Below are positions 19,961 to 30,009 of a stretch of DNA of 64,000 nucleotides, piece after piece. Each line of letters opens with the position of its first letter. Positions within the stretch are counted from its first letter, which is position 1. The notes beneath the pieces are model-generated. The model was given only the letters and a program-made list of their open reading frames with translations. It made no database searches and was not told the DNA's origin. The position numbers and the translations under genes are program-made. Source of the DNA: Bufo bufo (lineage: Eukaryota; Chordata; Amphibia; Anura; Bufonidae); assembly GCF_905171765.1 (NCBI RefSeq), contig NC_053397.1, positions 6,404,946 to 6,468,945 of the forward strand, written 5' to 3'.

Positions 19961-22034
19961 ATAACCCCCTTTATTGTCCTGTAGTATAATATCGTTGGTG
20001 GATTTTGTGGTGGATTTATTTATGCACAAATGCCACTCACGTGGTTTATAGTTCTCCTGGTCCTCCGATACTTTTCCTGCACGTCCTGTCTCTCCACGTC
20101 CGTCTCCGATGTCCGCGCTGCATACAGAGCATACACGGCTCTGTATTAGACGCGGCACAGAGGAACGAAGCTTTGCGCATGCGCGGCGATGTGCACTTTT
20201 TTTCGGAATGCAATGAACGGCCGGCCAGTGGAAAAATGTGTCTTCTGCGCAAGCGTGGCCCATGGATTCGACAGAGAAGCGGTGGCCTTAACTATGGGAA
20301 ACCAAAATACAACACTGGGGTAGGAGGGAAGGAAGTTTATCAAGAAGGGTGGGAATTGGATAATACAACATATTTGCAAAAATGATCACTGGCACCTCAG
20401 TACAAGATTAAACTATGATCATTGTCATGGGAATATACCTTTAAGTAAAACAGACAGGAATAGATGCTGGAAACTGCAAATCCCTTTCAGTGCTGAGGAC
20501 AGGAGCTTCTTCAGGGTCTTGCATAGTTCACATATGGACCAGAAAAATGTAAATGCAGTTGCCACTGAACTGGTGTCCAAAGGAGCAGCTGATCCCGGCT
20601 CAGACCGGGGCGGGTGTAGGACACGTAGTACCACAGAGGAACTGCCAGACAACCAATATAGGGGTTTTACCAGTGAGAATGGCCATGTAGATCGGCCGGA
20701 TCTGAGTCTGAGATATTGTATATTGACTTCCGATGGCCCAGAAAAGTCCATGGTATGTTGAAAATATTGTATCCTGAGGCCATTGTATCTTAGAGGACCA
20801 CTGTATTGGAAATTATGGATGGATAATGAAATGGTTAACAAGCAGAAGGCCTTGTAAGGTCTATATTCTGTCTCTATATCTCAACAGAAATATATGGAAT
20901 TGAGGATGAAAATATACTTATTTTTAAGTTTATTTTTTGGTATCTTTTATTTCCCACTTTTGCCCTGGGATGGGGGTGGGCCTAGAGGGGGCATTATAAC
21001 AACTGGGAGCACTACAGAGGGCATTATACAGTATCTTATAGTCCGCAGTCAGGGTGCTCCAGAAGTGCCAGATCCCCTTATTGTTTCCTTAATGATCCAG
21101 CAGAGCGCAGATACAGCTCTGCTAGATCAATTAGAAAGCTGTGGGTCGGCAGTCTTCTCTCTCTCCTGACACCGATATGTGTGATCCGTGCAGGTAGGAG
21201 AGGAGGCTCAGCGATCGCTCAGCTCAAGGACAGGACTGTGAGACACACCGCCCTCCAGATGTTGAAGGTCCCCAGGCAGCAGGGAATACATGACAGTTCT
21301 TAGTGCTGCTAAAGGACCTCTGATGATGTCATCAGTGGGAGGAGTCAGTAAGAAGAGGACTGTTGTATTGCACCGTGCAATGTTGATCCTGTCATGTCAC
21401 CACATGCGCCATTGCGGTCTATTTCAATGGTCAAACGATGACACTAGGATTAACAGGAGACGACTGCAAACTATTAAACCTCTCTACCCTAGACTATTAA
21501 AGTAAATTTATTTTCTGATTTCCTGTTGTGTAAACCTGGGGAGGAAGGGCATCTTATGGTCCAAAAAAGACAGTAAATACAGGGTGCAGTGCAGGGGGCA
21601 TTATGACTACAGGAGTGATAACTATCAGGGGCGCTATAGGGGTCCCTTATAGATGTGCACAGTATGTAGGACACTGCTGCTACAGTATAGGGGCATTGAG
21701 CAGCACAGCAGGCATAGTATTGGGGAGAGACGTGACTGAAAGAAGTCATCATGGTGGTCTGGTCCAAATGGAGAAGATAAGGGAAGAGAACATCTACATC
21801 AGAGGAGACCTCACTGGATGTAAGGTATCCGGTTCTATATTCTCCTCTTTGGTAGCACAGAATGCAATGTGCATCCAAATATGTCTTTAGAACTGGGCTT
21901 TGTGCTGGTGAGATGGAGGTTGGACTGAGAATTTAGCACAGATGAGGGTGAGGCGCCATTTCAATTTTCACCTCTCGGAGCAGAAAAGCTGGAGGTTGCA
22001 GCCAGTTTCTACAGTCCTGATCACAAATCCACCT
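19961..22034. other. Anonymous non-coding sequence
   Basis: No coding exon recognised. 21748-21832 is about 75-80% similar to 22767-22840, which lies inside the hAT element starting at 22043. Short CpG-containing stretches occur at 20090-20180. The open frames here are short and conflicting. Confidence 0.4.
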
Positions 22035-22042
22035 AGTATGAG

Positions 22043-23022
22043 CAGTGGCGTACATACAGGGGTCGCAGTTGCGACCGGGCCCAGCACTCTAGGGGACCCG
22101 GCCGCCTGTGGACCCCTGGCCCATGCAGTAGTGCCACTCAGACTCAGGTGTGGGCCCGAGGCAGCGGTGGCGGCAGGTGACAGGGAGATGAACGCTTTGT
22201 GGAAACGCTCATCTCCATATTCATCTGTATCGCCGTCCTCAGGACAGCAATACAGATAGCTGTGCTGCGGCCGGGCAGGGGAGGGAGGAGTCTCCCTTCC
22301 CTGTTCCTCTGATAGGCTGCAGGCCTTGTGCCGGCAGCCTATCAGAGCGGTGCAGGCGGCGCGATGACGTCATCGCGCCGCCTGAGCTGTACAGAGCAGG
22401 ACACAGGCCAGAAGAGGCCTGCATCGCATCGCTGCTAAGGAGGCAAGTATAAGGGTTTATTTTTATTTTTTAATACCGGACTTTACTGGGGCATGAGGAG
22501 GCACTTGATACTGGAAAATGTGAGGGGGGGGGGGGGGGGGGGAGTTGGCACTTGATACTGGAAAATGAGGGGGGGGGGCGGTTGGCACTTGATACTGGCA
22601 CACGGGACGGTTGGCACTGGCACAATATTGGGGGCACTATTGGGGACCACAGGGCACAGTATTGGGGTAGTAGGATGTTTTGTCCAGAAGATGGTAGGAT
22701 GATGGAAAAGTAGTAAACTAAGATTTTTTTTTTTGTCAAACTGCAGAGATTAAAAACGGCGTAAAAATGGTGGTCTAGTCTGAAAGGAGAAGATGAGTAC
22801 AGAGAACATCTACATCGAAGGAGACGTCACTGGATGTAAGAGGTACGGGCGCGATTTATGGGTGGGGCTGTGTGTGGGTGTGGTTTGAGGGCGGGTGGGG
22901 ACACAGGGGCCCCATAATCTCCTATTGCCCGGGGAAATGCCCCTCCCGAGACCGGCGTGGGGGGGGGGGGGCACATGGATCAGTTTCGCACCGGGGCCCC
23001 ATGGATTGTGTGTACGCCACTG
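22043..23022. mobile_element. Non-autonomous hAT element, 980 bp
   Basis: 8-bp target duplication AGTATGAG at 22035-22042 and 23023-23030. Inverted ends CAGTGGCGTACATAC and GTGTGTACGCCACTG. The interior is non-coding and contains G-homopolymers (22526-22542; 22571-22579) in a short direct repeat around TTGGCACTTGATACTGG, plus a CpG-rich palindromic stretch (about 22340-22385: GGCGCGATGACGTCATCGCGCC). Confidence 0.93.
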
Positions 23023-23030
23023 AGTATGAG

Positions 23031-24137
23031 GACACAGGGGATTAGAAAGGAGGCCGTGTTGGTCGTCACTCAGATTTGCCAGAAACAGACCGAACCTTTA
23101 AACAATTGTATAGAATTACAACTCGACTGAAAAGTATTTATTGGATCTGGCTCCTAATCCCGCCAGTCAAACCTTCTTTGTGTTGGCTCCTCTGGCGGCC
23201 AGCATACAGTGTTTTTCTGCAGAGTGGTTTATGTTGAGGTTTGCACCTTAAATTTGTTCATTGTGGATGTATTTTTTTGATGTTTGCTGCAGGTTGGTTT
23301 ATACCAAGCACATGCCCTCTAGATCCATACTGGTTCCCAATACGTCCATTTACTCACTAGCTGGGTGCTGCTCCATCTTTTGTCCACCGGGTGTCCCCCT
23401 TGTCCTGTGTGCGTTTGTACGGGATTTTATTCGTATTGTAGTAAAGTTTAATTTCCACTTCTTGCCCTGCACAATGTCAGGGCAAGTAGACCATGAATAT
23501 GGGTTTACCAATTGCTGTTCTTTCCTAATCCTGTTGACCGCAGTGTGCCATCTTTGCATTGCTTTGACAGTTTCAGTAATTTTCCTGTCTCTGGTGCAGG
23601 TTGAGTAATGCCATTTGCATTTTTATAGGAATATATATTGCAGTGGATAAACACAAAGTCTTCCCAGATGGTCAGAGTCAAGGGGCTTTTGAGAACCTGG
23701 TGATTCCACCCATCTCCTCCACCAAACTGCCCTAGATCCTAGATGGGAGATGGACAGCTCAGTCACTGCTTTGCTAGGTCACTGGTGTACCCTAAAGAAT
23801 TTCCATTCAAGCCTCAGAAACTATCTTCGGTGTACACCCCGCCGATCAGCTTAGGCGACAACCCCACAACGGCAGCCAAAATATCTGCACTTGGGCACAA
23901 AGCAGAATCTAAATTGTCAGTCTACTTATATTATCGATTCCACGGGTTGTGATGTGGCTCTCCTCTGTGGCCTTCAGTTGGTAGACTCAACAGGGTCTAC
24001 ATCAGAGAATCCGCAAGTATCTCATGCTTGATTTAGTCATTTTGAGACCAAATGCTGAACCCGCTGATTTTGTGCGACCGTCCAGCTGTCCTTTGATGGC
24101 AGAAATGGGGGGAAATAAGGATCGGGCAGTTGGCATT
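23031..24137. other. Anonymous non-coding sequence
   Basis: The longest frame is 115 codons (23261-23608, plus) and lacks any domain or codon pattern I recognise. No splice-supported gene model is evident. Confidence 0.4.
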
Positions 24138-24700
24138 TCAGAGCTCGGAAATCTCCGCCAGTTCCATACAATTGAATGGAGAGGAAGAGGACATGTATGA
24201 CCACAACTCCATACAAACAGGGGAACATGGATACATGCTTTTGTGATCAGTGGGGGGCATTGTTAGTGTGACATGCCCTGCTGATGTCAGGACACATTTC
24301 ACTGTCCTGTGGCATGAGGGGACAGCAGACACATGACAAACCAGGATGTAGGATGCAAGCATGCGGGATAAGAGAAAACTGCAAATGAGGTAAATAAAAA
24401 AATTAAAAAAACTATCCAAAAATGTGTCAACACTGGAGCTCTGCTGGCATTAAAGGGGTTGTGCCATAAACTACTTTTCACTCTAAAGTGTATTTTCAAT
24501 CAGAGGTTTTTTTTTCCCTTTAAATTTACCTCATTTGCAGTTTACTCTTATCCCCCATGCTTGAATCTTATAGTTAATACGGTTGAAAAAAGACATAAGT
24601 CCATTAGGTTTAAGCAAGGGATCGGTGGGGACGGGAATCCTGATTTGTCATGTGTCTCTGGGCATAGTACTCACTTGTCCAATGGACTTTGAATGGAGAT
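24138..24700. mobile_element. Imperfect palindromic MITE-like repeat
   Basis: 24345-24395 is the inverted complement of 24527-24578 (AACTGCAAATGAGGTAAAT against ATTTACCTCATTTGCAGTTT). Complementarity continues outward through TGACAAACCAGGAT / ATCCTGATTTGTCATGTGTCT. TTAAAGGGGTTGTGCC at 24452 is a T2-type terminus nearby. Borders are not resolved. Confidence 0.5.
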
Positions 24701-24839
24701 GCACCACGCAGGCTCAACCACTGCTCCATTCAAACTCTCCCTCAAAGGACATGAGGAGCAACAGGGTTCCAGGACCATATTTTAGTAAGTTGTTGGAATA
24801 CACCTTTAGGCCCCAACATCATAACATCAATGACAGTGA

Positions 24840-25020
24840 GAAAGTCGTGACGAGGGCTCTCCACACTGGGTACTCAAACCATTATAAGGGGTGCCCCAGG
24901 ATAGGCACCCAGACTACCAAAATGGACGGCACTCCAGCATAGGCACCCAGACTAACATTATAGGGGGTGCACCCGTAAAGGCACACAGACTACCATGACA
25001 GAGGTGCTCCAGGTTACACA
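24840..25020. repeat. Degenerate ~45-bp tandem repeat
   Basis: GGGGTGC-CC-----ATAGGCACCCAGACTA-CA recurs four times (about 24888, 24925, 24966 and 25000) with substitutions. Confidence 0.6.
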
Positions 25021-25220
25021 ACATATTGCTGGTTTTATAAAAGCCAATAAAAAATAAATAAACTACAGTTAGCGCTTTACTTCTGCAAAAACGAATGCAT
25101 CAATAAGATGAAATTTTAATTTTTGACAATTAAATAATTTATTATAAATCAATTTAGCACTATTCAAAAGAAATTTAACTTTAATAAGGCAGAAGCCACC
25201 ACTAGGTCAAGCGTCCATTA
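25021..25220. other. Anonymous AT-rich sequence
   Basis: No gene seen. Confidence 0.4.
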
Positions 25221-25228
25221 CTCTACAT

Positions 25229-26249
25229 CAGGGGTGGCCAACCAGTGGCTCTTTGCTTCTTCAAGTGAGGCTCTAGCTGTGGAGCCGGGAAGCAGTAAGG
25301 AGCGGCTCACTCTCCACCCCATGCTCAGATCTCTTTTCCTGATCGGGCACTGTTGATACTTTGCAACTCCAGCTCACTCTCTACTACGTCCTGATGCACA
25401 CAGTGTGAGAACGTAGTACGTGGAGACATGGACTATGACCTGATGTTGTGCTCGTCAGGTCACAGTGGAGAGCGTGTCAGACCTGCAGAGTAGCAGGTGC
25501 CCGAGCAGGAGCCCAGTGCCTGATTAGGAGAGGGAAGAGATTTATTTAAATGATAGAACTGAGCATGGGGGTCTGATCTAAGCATGGTGGGGGTCCTGAT
25601 CTGAGCAATGGGGGTCTGATCTGAGCATGGGGGTTCAGATTTGAGCATGGGGGCAAATCTGAGCACTGAGCATGGGGGTCAGATCTGAGCATGGGGGTCT
25701 TATTTGAGCATGGGTTGGTCAGCATGGAGAGTGAGATCTGAGAAGGGGAGATCTGAGCATGGGGGAAGCATCTGAGCATGGGGGAGAGATCTGAGCATGG
25801 GGGGGGGGCATCTGAGCATGGGGGAGAGATCTGAACATTGGGGGGGGGGGGAATCTGAGCACTGAGGGTCTGACACTGGGAGTCTGATTTGTGATGTCTG
25901 ATCCAAGGATTGGGGGTCTTATTTTGGGGGTCTGATTTAGAGGTCTGATGAGGTTTGGGGATCTTATTTTAGGTCAGATGAGGATTGGGGATCTGATTTA
26001 GGAGGTCTGATGAAAAATATTTTTTTTCTTTTTTTCTCTGCTAATGAAAAATAAGAAAAAAATATTTTTATCAGACCTCAGATCAGATTAAAAATCTTTT
26101 TTTTTCTCTTATTTTTCTTTGTTAAAACCTAGTTGCGTCTTGTAGGGCGAAAAATATGGTGACTCGCGTGTAAATGTATAGCTTGTGGCTCCTGGTAGTC
26201 ATACGTTTTTTTTCTTGGCTCTTTGTGTCTGTAAGGTTGGCCACCCCTC
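25229..26249. mobile_element. Non-autonomous hAT element, 1021 bp
   Basis: 8-bp target duplication CTCTACAT at 25221-25228 and 26250-26257. Inverted ends CAGGGGTGGCCAACC and GGTTGGCCACCCCTC differ only at the outermost base. The interior holds a minisatellite (25555-25990) and no transposase. Confidence 0.94.
25555..25990. repeat. Minisatellite inside the hAT element
   Basis: Irregular units of about 18-25 bp built on ATCTGAGCATGGGGGTCTG, with G-runs up to 10. It is polymorphic in unit length and open on the minus strand in all frames; no protein is implied. Confidence 0.85.
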
Positions 26250-26257
26250 CTCTACAT

Positions 26258-26361
26258 GAAGAGAAGCCTAAGAACAGAATCTGTATAAGAGACACAGAAG
26301 GCACGCAGGTGGAGAAGAGTTTAGTTTTCAGCACCGTAATGAAGGACTGTATCTTACTTGT
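26258..26361. other. Anonymous flank between hAT and LTR candidate
   Basis: Short unique-looking sequence. Confidence 0.4.
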
Positions 26362-27036
26362 TGTAATGGATCTCTTGGCACCCCGACTGGGTACCTCTGT
26401 CGAATGATGCTCCTAGTGCTTCCCGAGGACTTCAAGCACTCCACTTGACACCATAAGCGCTGCAGACCCCACGAACCGCCAAAGCTTGGTTGAGGTCTTA
26501 CCGTCTCCTACCCACCCTGGACCTATGACAAGGCTCCAGGCACCAGTGGGTGAACCTCTCCTAAATCCAAAGAGCAGGAACAGCTCTTACAAGAGCTAGG
26601 AGTTATAGCCCGGGGAGTATACAGTGTATAGCAATCCCCATACACATGAGACGAGGCTCTATGTTGAATGTAAAACAGGAACTCTTTATTGAACACACAA
26701 GCATTGACTTATACACATTTTCCAACAAGGGTACCACCCCTGTGGACCTGGTTGGGAACTGAGGACATGACCTAGCAGCCAATCCTTTACAGCTTTACAG
26801 TTTAAACACTCCCATACAAAATCCTCCCCTCTGCCTGTGATACAATTACCTTACACAATGGGTTGATGAAATTATAACAGGCAGGAGAATACATAGTTTT
26901 AAACAATGTCTTCTGTCCTGGAGACAACAGAGGAGTAATTCAATTATCTCTCAGGACAAAGGGAAATCGCCAATACACACATGGAGACAATAGGACAGAC
27001 ATCACTATTCAAATATACAATGTCCCAACCATTACA
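26362..27036 (-). mobile_element. Possible solo LTR, 675 bp
   Basis: The ends TGTAATGG and CCATTACA form a perfect 8-bp inverted pair of TG...CA type. On the minus strand AATAAAGAGTTCC sits about 340 bp before the end and could be a polyadenylation signal. No matching 4-6 bp target duplication is visible (CTTGT against GTAAA), and no internal retroviral-type coding region adjoins it. A different TIR element is possible. Confidence 0.45.
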
Positions 27037-27346
27037 GTAAATATAGAAATTTAACATATCCCCAGATGGCTTGGATCTGAGTGCTCAATATATCCAAACA
27101 GCGCTCAGATGCCACAAACACAGTCAAATCGCCATGGGGTTTAAGTTTAGCATGGGCTGATGAGAGGGCCCATAATCCTGGGGCAAGAGGCTGGCAACCA
27201 GGCTTCTCCAGCACCCAGTGGCGAGGTTGGTTTCGCCACATTTGTCTACAAAGCATCTTGTTTGTAGTCTATGAGAATAATGAGGCTTGAGTCTGAGAAC
27301 ATTGAGGCCACTGTTTGGAGTTTTTTTTTTAAGGTAACACCAAATG
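27037..27346. other. Anonymous non-coding sequence
   Basis: No recognised feature. Confidence 0.4.
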
Positions 27347-27518
27347 TACAGTACAGACCAAACGTTTGGACACACCTTCTCATTCAAAGAGTTTTCTTTA
27401 TTTTCATGACTATGAAGGCATCAAAACTATGAATTAACACATGTGGAATTACATACATAACAAACAAGTGTGAAACAACTGAAAATATGTCATATTCTAG
27501 GTTCTTCAAAGTAGCCAC

Positions 27519-28574
27519 TAGGGCTGCACGATATATCGCAAAAATAATCGAATCGCGATAATCGGCAAATGCGATTTGGCGATTCAGCCGACCCGAAAAT
27601 GCTGCGATTATATATGAAGGGGCCCCTATTGATAAAATGTCCTCTGTCCTATTGATAACAGGTCCAGCCTCTGTACTTACTTTCACGATGAATGCACTGC
27701 AGCGAGCGGGAGCGAGCGAGGCGGCCGGCGCGTGACTGACGTCACTTAGTCACGCTCCTGCTTCCTGAATTAAGTGGGAGGAGCGTGACAGTGACGTCAG
27801 TCACGCGCCGGCCGGCTTTCTCGCTGCCGCTCTCTGCAGTGCATTCATAGTGAAAGTACAGAGGCTGGCCATTTTTTGAATATGAGAGTTATGTGCGCAG
27901 TTTAGGACACATGAGGGGACACATAGGGCCATGAGGGGGACCAGCATAAGATGCTATATGTGTGTCTTATGCTGGCCCCCCTCGTGGCCCCATGTGTTAT
28001 AGCACACATCCCCTATAACAGTGTCCTCCGCAGGTCCCCCATAACAGTGTCCTCCGCAGGTCCCCCATAACAGCGTCCTCTACAGATCCCCCACATAACA
28101 GCGTCCTCCACAGATCCCCCACATAACAGCGTCATCCACAGATCCCCCACATAACAGCGTCCTCCACAGTTCTCCCACATAACAGCGTCCTCCACAGATC
28201 CCCCATAACAGCGTCTTCCACAGATCTACACCTCCACAGATCCCCCACATAACAGCGTCCTCCACAGATCCCCCACATAACAGCGTCATCCACAGATCCC
28301 CCACATAACAGCGTCATCCACAGATCCCCCACATAACAGCGTCATCCACAGATCCCCCACATAACAGCTCCATCCACAGATCCCCCACATAACAGCTCCA
28401 TCCACAGATCCCCCATAACTATGTCATACCCAGCCGCGTCAGCGGCTCATATGGGAAAATCCAAGCAAATAGACCTCTAGCACAATTCCCTTAAAATATC
28501 GCATCGCATACCGTTATCGCAATTTTTAGGGCCCTAATCGCAATCGCACAAAATTCCTATATCGTGCAGTCCTA
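27519..28574. mobile_element. Non-autonomous hAT element, 1056 bp
   Basis: 8-bp target duplication GTAGCCAC at 27511-27518 and 28575-28582. Ends TAGGGCTGCACGATATATCG and the complement ATATCGTGCAGTCCTA. The interior has a GC-rich palindromic pair (GCGCGTGACTGACGTCAC at about 27729 against GTGACGTCAGTCACGCGC at about 27792) and a 28-bp minisatellite. No transposase. Confidence 0.95.
28010..28425. repeat. 28-bp minisatellite inside the hAT element
   Basis: About 14 units of the type CCCCCACATAACAGCGTCCTCCACAGAT, with shorter variants at the left end and ATCCACAG / CTCCATCC variants at the right. Repeats are contiguous, with no unique spacers, so this is not a CRISPR-like array. Confidence 0.92.
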
Positions 28575-28796
28575 GTAGCCACCTTTTGCTTTGATTACTG
28601 CTTTGCACACTCTTGGCATTCTCTTGATGAGCTTCAAGAGGTAGTCCTCTGAAATGGTCTTCCAACAGTCTTGAAGGAGTTCCCAGAGATGCTTAGCACT
28701 TGTTGGCCCTTTTGCCTTCACTCTGCGGTCCAGCTCACCCCAAACCATCTCGATTGGGTTCAGGTCCGGTGACTGTGGAGGCCAGGTGTCACGACC

Positions 28797-29435
28797 GCTA
28801 TCCCAGCAGCAGTCGTGTCACACCAGACAGAGGGGAAGGGGGACCCTTATCTACGGATGGGAAATAGAATGGCCACCGCTGACTAACCCTAAGCTGGCAC
28901 CTGTCTGCCCTGATACCCTAGACGGGGTGTGAACCCGTGCGGCGAGCAGGATGCCTAAACCCTCAGTCGCCCTAACAAGACTGGACTGGGGAAAGGCCGA
29001 TGGGAGCGCTAGTCACCATCACTCACGTCTAGGAAAACAACAGGGGAAGACAGCAACAAACAAACAACAGCAGAGATAGACTTATCCAGTCACGAGCAGA
29101 GAAGGCGATCCCAAACACGACAGTCCACGCCGGACAAGAGCTCCACAGCAACACCATCAAACGATCTCCTTCCAAGGTCAGAGTAGCACTGGAAGTAAGG
29201 ACTATATCTGGCAATGACTGCAAGTGAAACTGAAACTAAAATAGTAGCTGGGAGTGGCAGACAGGACTCACCTGAGAAGGATGCCTACAAACTCCCAGTC
29301 AGGACAAAAAGGTTCACAAGGCAAAACCCAGATGACATACCCTGAACCACAGAGCAAACTCACAAACTATCGCGAGTAGCAAGTCGCTGCGACCTTCTCC
29401 TCCCAGACCTGTCTGGATCAGTCACAGTCGTGACA
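28797..29435 (-). mobile_element. Gypsy-type solo LTR, 639 bp
   Basis: 5-bp target duplication CCAGG at 28792-28796 and 29436-29440; ends TGTCACGA...TCGTGACA. It shares blocks with the LTRs of the chromodomain Gypsy at 56626-62131 (GGCACCTG-CTGCCCTGA, CCTAGACGGG, CCCGTGCGGCGA, TGCCTAAACCCT) in the same orientation. It belongs to a related family and is reduced by LTR-LTR recombination. Confidence 0.92.
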
Positions 29436-30009
29436 CCAGGTCATCTGGCGCAGCACCCCATCACTCTCCTTCATGGTCAAATAGCCCTTACTTTCAAAGT
29501 TTTCCCAATTTTTCGGCTGATTGACTGACCTTCATTTCTTAAAGTAATGATGGCCACTCGTTTTTCTTTACTTAGCTGCTTTTTTCTTGCCATAATACAA
29601 ATTCTAACAGTCTATTCAGTATGACTATCAGCTGTGTATCCACCTGACTTCTCCTCAACGCAACTGATGGTCCCAACCCCATTTATAAGGCAAGAAATCC
29701 CACTTATTAAACCTGCCAGGGCACACCTGTGAAGTAAAAACCATTTCAGGGGACTACCTCTTGAAGCTCATCAAGAGAATGCCAAGAGTGTGCAAAGCAG
29801 TAATCAAAGCAAAAGGTGGCTACTTTGAAGAACCTAGAATATGACATATTTTCAGTTGTTTCACACTTGTTTGTTATGTATATAATTCCACATGTGTTAA
29901 TTCATAGTTTTGATGCCTTCAGTGTGAATCTACAATTTTCATAGTCATGAAAATAAAGAAAACTCTTTGAATGAGGTGTCCAAACTTTTGGTCTGTACTG
30001 TATATCCAG

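Larger units (their letters stand above)
27490..29593 (-). pseudogene. Tc1 transposase remnant (N- and C-terminus joined, middle missing)
   Basis: From ATG 29593 the minus strand reads MARKKQLSKEKRVAIITLRN then QSISRKIG, a Tc1 N-terminal helix-turn-helix. After stops near 29480 it continues, across the solo LTR at 28797-29435, with [20 protein letters not shown] (third catalytic Glu region). It ends LIKRMPRVCKAVIKAKGGYFEE across the hAT at 27519-28574. The segment with the first two catalytic Asp residues is deleted. Confidence 0.85.
27349..30000 (-). mobile_element. Internally deleted Tc1 element hosting a hAT and a solo LTR
   Basis: TA at 27347-27348 and 30001-30002; ends CAGTACAGACCAAACGTTTGG and CCAAACTTTTGGTCTGTACTG. 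The arms are complementary for over 150 bp. Without the two insertions the element is about 0.94 kb and keeps only the two ends of a transposase gene on the minus strand. It is non-autonomous. Confidence 0.93.

Noticed and set aside
23261..23608. A small membrane protein gene (115 codons)
   Set aside because: Hydrophobic by composition (T-rich sequence), no recognisable family, no supportive context.
26362..27036. Confident ERV/Gypsy solo LTR
   Set aside because: TG...CA ends and AATAAA are present but no target duplication, so it is kept only as a low-confidence candidate.
28010..28425. CRISPR-like array
   Set aside because: Repeats are contiguous without unique spacers, in a eukaryotic hAT element.
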